The position numbers and the translations under genes are program-made. This document shows positions 19,628-28,633 of a DNA stretch of 41,208 nucleotides, piece by piece. The notes under the pieces were generated by a model. That model did no database searches. It worked only from the letters and a program-made list of their open reading frames with translations, and had not been told where the DNA came from. The stretch lies in contig JAILBQ010000001.1 in assembly GCA_024680815.1 (NCBI GenBank), forward strand, positions 1 to 41,208, in the 5' to 3' direction. This stretch comes from Lachnospiraceae bacterium. GTDB taxonomy: Bacteria; Bacillota; Clostridia; Lachnospirales; Lachnospiraceae. Each line of letters starts with the position of its first letter. The stretch's first letter is position 1.

Positions 19628-21400
19628 ATGAGCACAGGTACAATCAAAAAAGTAGCCGGTCCTCTGGTCATCGCCCGCGGAATGAAGGATGCCAACATGT
19701 TTGACGTCGTCCGGGTAAGTGAAGAACGACTGATCGGTGAAATCATCGAAATACATGGTGACGAGGCTTCAATACAGGTTTATGAGGAAACCTCCGGACT
19801 TGGGCCCGGCGCTCCCGTGGAATCCACCGGGATGCCAATGAGCGTTGAACTGGGGCCGGGGCTCATAGGTAGTATTTATGACGGAATCCAGCGCCCGCTG
19901 GAAAAGATCATGGCTGATACCGGGAGCAACAACCTGAAGCGGGGCGTGGACGTGCCCTCTCTGGACAGAGATAAGACTTGGCATTTTGACGCTCTGAAAA
20001 GCGCGGGCGATTCGGTGACCGGCGGAGAAGTTCTGGGTGAGGTTCAGGAAACTCCCGTGGTTAAGCAGAAAATCATGCTTCCCCCGGATATGGAGGGTGA
20101 GCTTGTTTCCATCAGTTCGGGAGATTATAAGGTTACGGACGTGATCGCGAAGATTAAGGACGCCGACGGAAATGAACGGGAGATCACTCTGATGCAGAAG
20201 TGGCCGGTTCGAAAAGGGCGGCCTTATAAGAACAAGCTTTCTCCGGCCAGACCCCTTATAACCGGGCAGCGTGTTATTGATACCCTGTTCCCGATTGCCA
20301 AGGGCGGTGTGGCTGCGGTTCCCGGGCCCTTCGGTTCAGGAAAAACCGTGGTACAGCACCAGCTTGCGAAGTGGGCGGATGCGGATATCGTGGTATACAT
20401 CGGCTGCGGGGAGCGCGGCAACGAAATGACGGACGTGCTGAATGAGTTCCCGGAGCTTAAAGATCCCCGGACAGGCTATTCACTGATGCAGAGGACGGTG
20501 CTTATTGCCAACACCTCCGATATGCCGGTGGCAGCCCGTGAGGCTTCTATCTATACCGGTATTACGATTGCGGAATTCTTCCGGGATATGGGTTATTCCG
20601 TGGCACTTATGGCTGATTCCACCTCCCGCTGGGCCGAGGCCCTTCGTGAAATGTCCGGACGTCTCGAGGAAATGCCCGGTGAAGAAGGATATCCCGCATA
20701 TCTGGGAAGCCGTCTGGCTCAGTTTTATGAGCGCGCGGGAGTTGTGGAGACTCTCGGGAGCGAAGCAAAGGAGGGTTCCCTTTCGGTTATCGGGGCTGTT
20801 TCCCCTGCCGGCGGTGATATTTCCGAGCCGGTAACCCAGGCGACGCTGAGAATTGTCAAGGTGTTCTGGAGTCTGGATTCGGCTCTGGCCTATCAGAGGC
20901 ATTTCCCGGCCATCAACTGGCTGACCAGTTATTCACTCTATCTGGATTCCCTGGAAAAGTGGTTCAACTCCGATGTGGCCGGTGACTGGATTGCTCTCCG
21001 TCAGGAGATGATGAATCTTCTGGAGGATGAGAGCAAGCTGAATGAAATGGTACAGCTGGTCGGAATGGATGCCCTTTCCGCACCGGACCGCCTCAAGATG
21101 GAAGCGGCCCGTTCAATTCGTGAGGACTTCCTTCATCAGGATGCGTTCCACGAGGTGGACACCTACACCTCCTTAAACAAGCAGCATAAGATGATGCAAC
21201 TGGTACTGGCGTTCTATAATAAATCTCTGGAGGCCCTGAAGAAGGGTGTGGAGGTAGGCGACCTCTGTGCCATGGGTGTCCGTGAGACCATCGGACGTTT
21301 TAAATATACGGAAGAAAAAGACATCGACAGCCGTTATCAGGAGATCATGGACGAGCTTACAAAGGATATTGACCTCGTCCTGAGTAAGGAGGACAGTTAA
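19628..21400 (+). CDS. ntpA: V-type ATPase catalytic subunit A
   Basis: This 590-residue protein is the ATP-hydrolysing head subunit. It shows the beta-barrel start ([11 protein letters not shown]), the A-subunit-specific bulge region (about 115-190), Walker A GPFGSGKT (233-240), [13 protein letters not shown] [12 protein letters not shown], and the Walker B region [37 protein letters not shown]. The open frame extends upstream to 19562, but ATG 19628 has AAAGGAG at a good distance and begins the conserved N-terminus. The next gene begins on the base after its stop codon. Confidence 0.98.
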   Translation: MSTGTIKKVAGPLVIARGMKDANMFDVVRVSEERLIGEIIEIHGDEASIQVYEETSGLGPGAPVESTGMPMSVELGPGLIGSIYDGIQRPLEKIMADTGSNNLKRGVDVPSLDRDKTWHFDALKSAGDSVTGGEVLGEVQETPVVKQKIMLPPDMEGELVSISSGDYKVTDVIAKIKDADGNEREITLMQKWPVRKGRPYKNKLSPARPLITGQRVIDTLFPIAKGGVAAVPGPFGSGKTVVQHQLAKWADADIVVYIGCGERGNEMTDVLNEFPELKDPRTGYSLMQRTVLIANTSDMPVAAREASIYTGITIAEFFRDMGYSVALMADSTSRWAEALREMSGRLEEMPGEEGYPAYLGSRLAQFYERAGVVETLGSEAKEGSLSVIGAVSPAGGDISEPVTQATLRIVKVFWSLDSALAYQRHFPAINWLTSYSLYLDSLEKWFNSDVAGDWIALRQEMMNLLEDESKLNEMVQLVGMDALSAPDRLKMEAARSIREDFLHQDAFHEVDTYTSLNKQHKMMQLVLAFYNKSLEALKKGVEVGDLCAMGVRETIGRFKYTEEKDIDSRYQEIMDELTKDIDLVLSKEDS

Positions 21401-22780
21401 ATGCCGAAGGAATACAGAACCATACAGGAAGTCGCCGGACCGCTGATGCTGGTCCGCGGCGTCGAGAATGTTTCGTATAATGAACTGGGAGAAATCGAAC
21501 TGGAAAACGGCGAGACCCGCCGCTGCCAGGTTCTGGAAATTGATGACGGGAATGCTCTGGTACAGCTTTTTGAGCCTTCCACCGGAATCAATCTCTCCTC
21601 CTCCAAGGTGCATTTCCTGGGGCACAGCATGCGGCTGGGAGTTTCGGAAGATATGCTTTCCCGCGTGTTTGACGGCCTGGCACGTCCGATTGACGGAGGC
21701 CCGGAAATCATCCCCGAGGAAAGACGCGATATCAACGGACTGCCGATGAATCCGGCGTCAAGAGCTTATCCGGAGGAGTTCATCCAGACAGGTGTTTCCG
21801 CCATCGACGGACTGAACACCCTTGTCAGAGGCCAGAAGCTTCCGATTTTCTCCGCTTCCGGTCTTCCCCATGCACAGCTTGCGGCACAGATCGTGCGTCA
21901 GGCGAAGGTGCGCGGAACAAGTGAGCCCTTTGCCGTGGTCTTTGCGGCAATGGGAATTACCTTTGAGGAATCCAACTTCTTTATTGAAAGCTTCCGGGAG
22001 TCGGGGGCCATCGACAGAACCGTGACCTTCGTCAATCTGGCCAACGACCCGGCCATCGAGCGTATCGCGACGCCCAAGATGGCTCTTACCACAGCGGAAT
22101 TCCTGGCCTTTGAAAAGGGCATGCATGTGCTTGTGGTACTCACGGACATTACAAACTACGCTGATGCTCTCCGTGAGGTCAGCGCGGCCAGAAAAGAGGT
22201 TCCGGGACGCCGCGGATATCCGGGCTATATGTACACCGACCTGGCATGTATGTATGAAAGAGCGGGAAGACAGAAAGGGAAGAGCGGATCCATCACCATG
22301 ATCCCCATCCTGTCGATGCCTGAGGATGATAAGACCCATCCCATTCCCGACCTTACGGGTTATATTACAGAGGGACAGATTATTCTTTCCCGTGACCTGA
22401 ACCGAAAAGGCATCACTCCGCCGATTGACGTGCTGCCGTCCCTGTCCCGTCTTAAGGATAAGGGAATCGGCGAAGGGAAGACCCGCGCGGATCACGCAAA
22501 TACCATGAACCAGCTCTTCGCGGCATACGCCAGAGGAAAGGACGCCAGAGAGCTTATGATGATCCTGGGCGAGGCGGCCTTAAGCGATATGGACAAGCTC
22601 TATGTTAAGTTTTCGGATGAGTTTGAAAAACGCTACGTCTCCCAGGGCTATGCGGCAAACCGCCCCATAGAGGAAACTCTGGAAATCGGCTGGGAACTTC
22701 TTCGGATCCTGCCCAGAACCGAGCTGAAACGTATCAAGGATACTTTCCTGGATCAGTACTATCAGGCTGATAAAAAATAA
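21401..22780 (+). CDS. ntpB: V-type ATPase subunit B
   Basis: The 459-residue protein is the non-catalytic nucleotide-site subunit alternating with A. Signature stretches are [43 protein letters not shown] (a degenerate P-loop, as expected), [36 protein letters not shown], and [20 protein letters not shown]. The ATG follows the ntpA stop directly. Length is normal. Confidence 0.98.
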   Translation: MPKEYRTIQEVAGPLMLVRGVENVSYNELGEIELENGETRRCQVLEIDDGNALVQLFEPSTGINLSSSKVHFLGHSMRLGVSEDMLSRVFDGLARPIDGGPEIIPEERRDINGLPMNPASRAYPEEFIQTGVSAIDGLNTLVRGQKLPIFSASGLPHAQLAAQIVRQAKVRGTSEPFAVVFAAMGITFEESNFFIESFRESGAIDRTVTFVNLANDPAIERIATPKMALTTAEFLAFEKGMHVLVVLTDITNYADALREVSAARKEVPGRRGYPGYMYTDLACMYERAGRQKGKSGSITMIPILSMPEDDKTHPIPDLTGYITEGQIILSRDLNRKGITPPIDVLPSLSRLKDKGIGEGKTRADHANTMNQLFAAYARGKDARELMMILGEAALSDMDKLYVKFSDEFEKRYVSQGYAANRPIEETLEIGWELLRILPRTELKRIKDTFLDQYYQADKK

Positions 22781-22792
22781 AGGAGAACTGCT

Positions 22793-23452
22793 TTGGCAAC
22801 GATTAATCCTACCAGAATGGAGCTGACGCGCCTGAAGGGGAAACTCGTTACGGCAAGACGCGGCCACAAGCTCCTGAAAGATAAACGAGACGGCCTGATG
22901 CGGGACTTTCTTTCCATGGTACGTAAAAACATGGAACTGCGGCTGAAGGTTGAGGAGGCGTTAAAGGGGGCCAATCAGCGGTTTATGCTGGCGCGTTCGG
23001 CCATGTCCAACGAGGAGGTCCGGGTAGCGCTGATGGCATCGGGAGAAGAGGCCCGTATAGAAACCACCTATCGGAATATCATGAGTGTGGATATTCCCGA
23101 TTTTGAAACAAAAACCGGAAGACAGGGTTATTCCTACGGTTTCGCTTTCACCGCCGGAGAGCTTGATGAGGCGGTGGAAAGTCTGGCGGGAGTGCTGCCG
23201 GATCTCATCCGTCTCTCCGCCCTCGAGGAAGCCTGCCGCCTCATGGCAAAGGAAATTGAAAAAACAAGACGCCGGGTAAATGCTCTTGAGCATGTGATGA
23301 TCCCACAGATGGAAGCGAATATCAAGTATATCTCCATGAAACTTGATGAAAATGAACGAAGCTCCCAGATCAGACTGATGAAGGTCAAGGATATGATGCT
23401 GGAGGAAGCCCATCACTACAAGGAGAAAGCAAAGGAGCGTGCGAATGCCTGA
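22793..23452 (+). CDS. ntpD: V-type ATPase central shaft subunit D
   Basis: The 219-residue protein has the antiparallel coiled-coil pattern of the rotor shaft. It starts INPTRMELTRLKGKLVTARRGHKLLKDKRD and has a C-terminal helix RRRVNALEHVMIPQMEANIKYI, both family signatures. The start codon is TTG with GGAGAA 5 bases upstream. It is the last canonical V-ATPase gene, and the next gene starts inside its 3' end. Confidence 0.95.
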   Translation: MATINPTRMELTRLKGKLVTARRGHKLLKDKRDGLMRDFLSMVRKNMELRLKVEEALKGANQRFMLARSAMSNEEVRVALMASGEEARIETTYRNIMSVDIPDFETKTGRQGYSYGFAFTAGELDEAVESLAGVLPDLIRLSALEEACRLMAKEIEKTRRRVNALEHVMIPQMEANIKYISMKLDENERSSQIRLMKVKDMMLEEAHHYKEKAKERANA

Positions 23453-23987
23453 AGAACCGGTGCTTTACAGGAAACGGATTATCCCTGACGAATGTCTGCT
23501 TTTGGATCGCGACAGAGTGCTTTATCTCGACGAGCGGATTATAGTAACCGAGTGGGATCCAGTCCACCCCAAGAAGCTTCTGCGTCACGGGTTTTCCTGT
23601 TTCTTTCTCACCGAGGACATCAAGGTAAGTCTGTTTCAGGGCGACAATAACAAAACCTTATATTGGTACTGCGACATTGTGGATTATACCCGCCAGGGGA
23701 ACACGTTTGTATTCCGTGATCTCCTGGCGGATGTTGTTCTTTATCCGGACGGCACGGTTAAGGTCATGGATCTGGATGAACTGGCAGACGCCTTTGACCG
23801 GGGACTTATTTCCGCGGTGGACGTTTCAAAGGCGCTCAGGGCGGCTTCAAAGCTTCTGGATATAATTTATTCCGGAAAATTTGAAAAGCTTTCCGCAGAA
23901 ATTACCAGCCGGCTTCCGGAGTCTTGCACAGAAGGTGATAATATGATATTGTTGGATCAGATCAGGAGAAAGGAGGACAACCTATGA
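23445..23987 (+). CDS. DUF402 domain protein
   Basis: The 180-residue protein resembles the DUF402/FomD-like family, some members of which hydrolyse nucleoside di- or monophosphates. The family pattern is visible: W-x-Y-x-DI (WYCDIVDY), followed by FVFRDLLADVVLYPDGTVKVMDLDELADAFDRGLIS. ATG 23445 is chosen because AAAGGAG lies 7 bases upstream; a GTG 6 bases earlier is too close. It overlaps ntpD by 8 bases and the next gene by 4 (ATGA), so it is translationally coupled to both. Its tie to the V-ATPase is by position only. Confidence 0.8.
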   Translation: MPEEPVLYRKRIIPDECLLLDRDRVLYLDERIIVTEWDPVHPKKLLRHGFSCFFLTEDIKVSLFQGDNNKTLYWYCDIVDYTRQGNTFVFRDLLADVVLYPDGTVKVMDLDELADAFDRGLISAVDVSKALRAASKLLDIIYSGKFEKLSAEITSRLPESCTEGDNMILLDQIRRKEDNL

Positions 23988-24748
23988 ACGGAGTTTCGGG
24001 AATTAACAATAATTCGTATCAGAACAATTTGTATCATGCCCAGCTTTCCAGCGGGAAGAAGCATCCTACGGCTGCCGCGGGACCGGTGGAGACGGCCGTG
24101 CTGCAGAAGGAAATTGAGCAGCTTAAGGGGTACGAGGCCGGGCTGGACAACATTTCATCGGCAGAAAGCGCTGCACGTATCGCCGACGGCGGAATGAGCG
24201 GTGTCACGGATTCTCTTCAGCGAATCGAAGAACTGTCTGTCCGTATGGCAAACGGAACCATGTCTGAGTCGGATAAGGAGATATACCGCAACGAGATCAG
24301 CCAGATGGCCGACGGTATAGGTGACGCTCTTTCCTCCACTAAATATAATGAACAGGATCTGTTAAAGAGTGACGGCACGGTGAGTGTGGCCACTGATTCA
24401 AACGGCGGAACCCAGGGACTGCGGCTTCAGGATCTCTCCGAACTCGTGAAATCGATAAAGTCCGGGGATTACGATATTGAGTCGATTTCGAATGCCCTGG
24501 ACAAGGTTTCCTCCGGCCGTTCAAGAATCGGTGCACAGACAAACGCACTGGAGCACGCAATGAATATTAACCGGAATTCGGCATATGATGTGACGACTGC
24601 CTCCAGCAGGCTGGGTGACACGGAGTACGGCGGTACGATTTCAAATATGAAGCGTAACGAGGCGCTTCAGAACTACCAGATCCAGATGCAGCGCAGACAG
24701 ATACAGAATCAGCAGACTGCTGCGAACGGCTGGATGATGAGCCTGTAG
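23984..24748 (+). CDS. Orphan flagellin-like protein
   Basis: The 254-residue protein reads as a minimal flagellin D0/D1 core. The N-terminal part has AQLSSGKK, then SSAESAARIADGGMSGVTDSLQRIEELSVRMANGTMSESD and KYNEQDLL, matching the flagellin N-terminal helices. The C-terminal part has RSRIGAQTNALEHAMN, TTASSRLGDTEYGGTISNMKRNEALQNYQIQM, matching the C-terminal domain. No D2/D3 insert, signal peptide or transmembrane segment is present, and the final residues are WMMSL rather than a standard NVLSLL end. It is coupled to the DUF402 gene by ATGA and has the ribosome-binding site AAAGGAGG. No other flagellar gene is in the window. Confidence 0.82.
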   Translation: MNGVSGINNNSYQNNLYHAQLSSGKKHPTAAAGPVETAVLQKEIEQLKGYEAGLDNISSAESAARIADGGMSGVTDSLQRIEELSVRMANGTMSESDKEIYRNEISQMADGIGDALSSTKYNEQDLLKSDGTVSVATDSNGGTQGLRLQDLSELVKSIKSGDYDIESISNALDKVSSGRSRIGAQTNALEHAMNINRNSAYDVTTASSRLGDTEYGGTISNMKRNEALQNYQIQMQRRQIQNQQTAANGWMMSL

Positions 24749-24780
24749 TTATAGTGGACGATATATAATTAAGAAAAAGG

Positions 24781-24813
24781 CCGGTTTCCGTTTGTGCGGG
24801 ATCCGGTTTTTTT
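24781..24813 (+). terminator. Terminator of the V-ATPase operon
   Basis: The arms CCGGTTTCCG (24781-24790) and CGGGATCCGG (24797-24806) pair with one mismatch and one G-U. Seven Ts follow directly (24807-24813). It stands 32 bases after the flagellin-like gene. Confidence 0.85.
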
Positions 24814-24867
24814 GCCGTACGGGCTGACTGTTCCGGAGCGGCTCCGCAGGATTTGTGACGGTTTTCA

Positions 24868-24896
24868 TTGACAAAAGCGGCAAGGCTGTGTAGAAT
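24868..24896 (+). promoter_or_regulatory. Promoter of tRNA-Ser(GGA)
   Basis: A perfect TTGACA (24868-24873) and TAGAAT (24891-24896) are separated by 17 bases. They end 28 bases before the tRNA. Confidence 0.85.
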
Positions 24897-24924
24897 AAAA
24901 AACCGTAATGCATTTAGGCATCGT

Positions 24925-25014
24925 GGAGAAGTACCCAAGATGGCTGAAGGGACACCCCTGGAAAGGGTGCAGGTCGTTAATAGCGGCGCGAGGGTTCAAA
25001 TCCCTCCTTCTCCG
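24925..25014 (+). tRNA. tRNA-Ser (anticodon GGA)
   Basis: The 90-base gene has acceptor stem GGAGAAG (24925-24931) paired with CTTCTCC (25007-25013) and discriminator G at 25014. The anticodon loop is CTGGAAA, giving anticodon GGA. A long class II variable arm and the T-loop GGTTCAAATCC are present. CCA is not encoded. Confidence 0.96.
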
Positions 25015-25028
25015 TTATAGATTAAACC

Positions 25029-25062
25029 GCAGGTGTTGCGAGTGCAGCACCTGCATTTTTTA
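25029..25062 (+). terminator. Terminator after tRNA-Ser(GGA)
   Basis: The arms GCAGGTGTTGC and GCAGCACCTGC form an 11-pair stem with one G-U and a GAGT loop, followed by ATTTTTT. It ends about 16 bases before the next start codon. Confidence 0.88.
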
Positions 25063-25078
25063 ATATTTTGGGGGAAAA

Positions 25079-25936
25079 ATGATTGATGTAATTACCGATA
25101 CACTGCTGGATGCGCTGAAGCTTCTTCCGTTTTTATTTATAACGTATCTGATAATGGAATATATTGAATCGAAAGCAGGCGACAGCTTCAACGAAGCCGT
25201 TTCCAGGGCCGGAGTGCTTGGGCCTTTATTTGGCGGAGTTCTCGGGGCTTTTCCGCAATGCGGCTTCTCGGCGGCAGCATCAAATCTCTACGCGGGCCGC
25301 GTCATAACATTGGGGACGCTGCTTTCAATATTTCTCTCCACCTCGGACGAGATGCTTCCTATATTTGTTTCGGAACAGATGAATGTTTCCTCCATAGTTA
25401 AAATCCTCGCGATAAAGGCTCTGATGGGAGCATTTTGGGGCTTTTTTGTGGATTTTGTCCTGAAGCTCATGCATAAGAAAAAGGCGGATATTGATATCGA
25501 GCGCCTTTGCAAAAAAGAGCACTGCCACTGCGAAGATGAGGAAGGAATATTAAAGCCCGCCCTGGTTCACACGGGACATATTTTTCTGTTTCTGATAATA
25601 GTAACCTTCTGCATCAATATCGCGGTGTTTTTTATCGGAGAGGATACGATAAAGCTGCTGGCGGTGGGAGTGCCCTTCCTGGGGGCGGTGGTTTCCGGGC
25701 TGATCGGTCTTATTCCAAACTGTGCGGCTTCAGTTGTTCTGACAGAGCTGTACCTGGAAGGGATTTTAAGCTTCGGGGCGTTGATGAGCGGACTTATGGT
25801 GGCAGCAGGCGTGGGACTTCTGGTACTGTTCCGCGTGAACGACAATAAAAAAGAAAATGTGCGGATAACCTTAATTCTTTACGGAATCGGAGTAATAAGC
25901 GGTATCATAATAGAGGCTGCAGGCGTGGTCGTGTGA
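25079..25936 (+). CDS. ArsP_2-type putative metal/metalloid exporter
   Basis: The 285-residue protein has about eight hydrophobic segments in two halves. Each half contains a related motif, FPQCGFSAAAS near residue 60 and IPNCAASVVLTE near 220. This inverted-repeat permease pattern fits the putative 10TM heavy-metal exporter family (ArsP_2), variously named arsenic efflux or manganese transporter. The central cytoplasmic loop carries a possible metal-binding cluster, LCKKEHCHCED, at about 141-151. No ars or mnt regulator lies nearby, so the substrate is open. GGGGGA precedes the ATG. Confidence 0.72.
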   Translation: MIDVITDTLLDALKLLPFLFITYLIMEYIESKAGDSFNEAVSRAGVLGPLFGGVLGAFPQCGFSAAASNLYAGRVITLGTLLSIFLSTSDEMLPIFVSEQMNVSSIVKILAIKALMGAFWGFFVDFVLKLMHKKKADIDIERLCKKEHCHCEDEEGILKPALVHTGHIFLFLIIVTFCINIAVFFIGEDTIKLLAVGVPFLGAVVSGLIGLIPNCAASVVLTELYLEGILSFGALMSGLMVAAGVGLLVLFRVNDNKKENVRITLILYGIGVISGIIIEAAGVVV

Positions 25937-25960
25937 GGAAACCCGAAACAGGAGTGCTCT

Positions 25961-27553
25961 GTGGAAAAGAAAAAAGTTCTGATTGTGGACGATGAAGTCT
26001 GGATCGGAAAAATGATAGAAAAACTTATACGCTGGGACGAGCTGGAAATGGAATGCCTTTCGGTACTGACTTCCGGAAGGGAGGCATTGGGATTTATCCG
26101 GCAGGAAACTCCGGATATTGTGATTACCGATATTCGAATGCCGGAGGTAGGCGGGCTTGAGCTGATCGAGGCAGCCGGAGAGCTGGAAAAAGAAATCGCC
26201 TTTATCGTTGTGAGCGGCTACAAGGAATTTGAATATGCCCAGAAGGCAATGCGTTATGGAGTTACATATTATCTCTTAAAACCGATAAACGGCGAAGAGC
26301 TTAACGACTCTCTTCTCCGGATTCGTGCCGAGCTGGATGCCAAAGCCGAGAGTTCACTTGAGCAGGAGAAGCTTAAGGATACGGTTGAAGAGAGCAGGGA
26401 GCTTCTCAGACGTACTTTCTTAAACAACATAATAGAAGGCACGGAAGTACCCTATGAGGTTACCGATACCCTTGCAGAGTCAGAATGCTATCGGGGAATC
26501 GACATTAAGCTGGATCCGGTGGATATATCCCATGATGATCCGGAGCAGGCCCGGCTGACGGTGGAGCGGGTTATGGAGATCACGGAAAAAACTCTTAAGC
26601 CTTTTGCCCCGGACGTGCTGGTGTGTCCGAAGGAATATCTGAATATCTATGGCCTTTTCAGCTACAGTTCGGAACACTCCAGGGATATCAAAAAAAGTAT
26701 CAGTGATCTCCTCTCCCAGATCAAGGATTACCTTATAGGCTTTGAACAATACGAGGTGACCATCGGTGTGGGAAAAGAAAAACACAGTTTTCATGAGATT
26801 CGTTTTTCCATACAGGAATCCCGCCGGTCGGCAAACCAGCGTCTGCGTCTGGGAACAGGGCGGCTTATTCAGGCTGAGAATCTGGACGAGCTTATAAAAC
26901 CGGATACGGAAAAGCTTTTCGCAGAGACCGAGGAAGAGTTCCGGCAGGCGATAGAAACCTTTTCCGGGAACCGGATGGAGCATTGCATCAATCGTATGTT
27001 TTCTCCTTTCATGCTGGAAGAGGGGTGGGATTCCTTGGCCTGCTGCGAGCTGGCGGAGCTTTTGCTGGAGCGTTTTTTTACCGAGCTTGCTGATGAAGAG
27101 GAAACTAAAAATCATTCCGGAGAGCTTAAGCGCAGATGCCGGAACTGCGCATCACTTTTAAAGCTTAAACAGGTATTGTCTGAGGGCATCGGTGAGCTGC
27201 TGGATAGGAAAAAAGAAGCGGCTGAATCGGCATCGGCGCTCCCCGTAAGGCAGGCTCAGAGATATATTGATGAGCATTACGCGGAAAAAATCACACTTGA
27301 AGAGCTTGCAGGCTTTGTGGGACTTAATCCGGTTTACTTCAGTGTCCTGTTCAAGAAAGAAACGGATATGAATTTCAGCACCTATCTGCAGGAAATACGG
27401 ATGAATCGTGCCCGTGAGCTGTTAACGACCACAAATGAGACGATAGCTGCCATCGGAGAACTGGTAGGATATAAGGATCCCAGATATTTTTCCCAGACCT
27501 TCACCAGGGCTGTGGGCGTAAAGCCCGTGCTTTACAGAAAGCTGCATTCATAA
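25961..27553 (+). CDS. YesN-type response regulator (REC + AraC HTH)
   Basis: The 530-residue protein has a receiver domain at 1-125, with DDE at 10-12, phosphoacceptor Asp57 in VITDIRMP, and YYLLKPIN. The central region of about 300 residues is of unknown fold. The C-terminal AraC-type double helix-turn-helix (about 425-530) contains LEELAGFVGLNPVYFSVLFKKE and IAAIGELVGYKDPRYFSQTFTRAVG. The start is GTG with AGGAG upstream. It probably pairs with the next gene and may bind the repeats before the binding-protein gene at 30144. Confidence 0.93.
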   Translation: MEKKKVLIVDDEVWIGKMIEKLIRWDELEMECLSVLTSGREALGFIRQETPDIVITDIRMPEVGGLELIEAAGELEKEIAFIVVSGYKEFEYAQKAMRYGVTYYLLKPINGEELNDSLLRIRAELDAKAESSLEQEKLKDTVEESRELLRRTFLNNIIEGTEVPYEVTDTLAESECYRGIDIKLDPVDISHDDPEQARLTVERVMEITEKTLKPFAPDVLVCPKEYLNIYGLFSYSSEHSRDIKKSISDLLSQIKDYLIGFEQYEVTIGVGKEKHSFHEIRFSIQESRRSANQRLRLGTGRLIQAENLDELIKPDTEKLFAETEEEFRQAIETFSGNRMEHCINRMFSPFMLEEGWDSLACCELAELLLERFFTELADEEETKNHSGELKRRCRNCASLLKLKQVLSEGIGELLDRKKEAAESASALPVRQAQRYIDEHYAEKITLEELAGFVGLNPVYFSVLFKKETDMNFSTYLQEIRMNRARELLTTTNETIAAIGELVGYKDPRYFSQTFTRAVGVKPVLYRKLHS

Positions 27554-27583
27554 AGGAACGGACTCAAAATCCGGCAGGGGTAT

Positions 27584-28633
27584 ATGAAGCGAAAGCAACA
27601 GTTACTTGTGATTTTTTTAATACTGCAGACAGTGTTTTTCTGTTTTCTGCTTCCTTTTGTCCTGGCGCCCGGCAGGAGAGAAAGAATCGGCGTTATCGTT
27701 ACGGGCTGCCTGTCTTTAGTCTGTATGATTTTCACTCTCTATTTTCTGCTCCGGCCGGTTTCCGTTTTTTTTAAAGAACTTCGTGTTTTAAGCGAGTTGC
27801 CTGATCCCTATCCTGCCCTTAAAGAAGCCTCGGAGCATTCGGAGGAAATGGAGCTGGTGGAGAGACTGGTGAATGCCCACAGCAAAGAACAGCTCAGAAG
27901 GGATTCTGCTGAGCTTTTTGATAAACAGACAGCTCTGATGGCGTTGCAGAGCCAGATAAACCCCCACTTTCTCTATAACACACTGGATTCTATCCGCGGA
28001 CGGGCACTTATTGAAGGGAACGACGAAATTGCCCGTATGCTGGAGGCGCTGGCGGCCTTTTTCCGGTACAGTATCAGCGGACGGGAAAAACCGGTAACTC
28101 TGCGGGATGAGCTGGCTAATATAAAGAACTATATGATGATTCAGCAGTATCGCTTTAATGACCGTTTTTCCCTCGAAATCGTCATTGATGAAGAAGACGA
28201 GGCGGCCTACGATTACCAGATACCCAGACTTATCATACAGCCGGTGGTGGAGAACGCCGTATTTCACGGGTTGGAGGAGATGGCCGGCGGCGGAAAAATC
28301 GTTATCGAAATAATACTTACAGATGAAAATCTGATATTAATTATTTCCGACAACGGAAAGGGAATTGCTCCGGATACCCTGAAGAGGCTCAATGAACGCA
28401 TTCATCATCCGGAGCGGCTTTCAGGAGAGGAGGAAAGTATTTCCGGGGGACATCGGAATACCGGAATTGCCCTGCCGAATATTCACAGGCGGATTCAGCT
28501 CCTCTACGGGGACGCATACGGGGTTCAGGTTTACAGCACTCCGGGGCAGGGAACGGATGTGGAAATAACAGTTCCCGCTTTAAGCGGAGGTATGGAAGGC
28601 AAGGGTGAAGAGAGAGATTCTTCGGATAAATGA
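27584..28633 (+). CDS. YesM-like sensor histidine kinase without extracellular domain
   Basis: The 349-residue protein has two transmembrane segments (about 6-27 and 35-57) joined by only about seven residues, so it has no extracytoplasmic sensor; YesM-type kinases usually have a large one. The His_kinase core has phosphoacceptor His128 in LQSQINPHFLYNTLDSI. ATPase boxes follow: IIQPVVENAVFHGLEE (N), ISDNGKGIAPDTL (G1) and TPGQGTDVEITVP. The signal must come from the membrane, the cytoplasm or a partner. The next gene starts inside its 3' end. Confidence 0.92.
   Translation: MKRKQQLLVIFLILQTVFFCFLLPFVLAPGRRERIGVIVTGCLSLVCMIFTLYFLLRPVSVFFKELRVLSELPDPYPALKEASEHSEEMELVERLVNAHSKEQLRRDSAELFDKQTALMALQSQINPHFLYNTLDSIRGRALIEGNDEIARMLEALAAFFRYSISGREKPVTLRDELANIKNYMMIQQYRFNDRFSLEIVIDEEDEAAYDYQIPRLIIQPVVENAVFHGLEEMAGGGKIVIEIILTDENLILIISDNGKGIAPDTLKRLNERIHHPERLSGEEESISGGHRNTGIALPNIHRRIQLLYGDAYGVQVYSTPGQGTDVEITVPALSGGMEGKGEERDSSDK

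Noticed and set aside
24925..25014. Possible selenocysteine tRNA because of the long variable arm
   Set aside because: The anticodon is GGA and the acceptor stem is seven pairs, so it is an ordinary tRNA-Ser.
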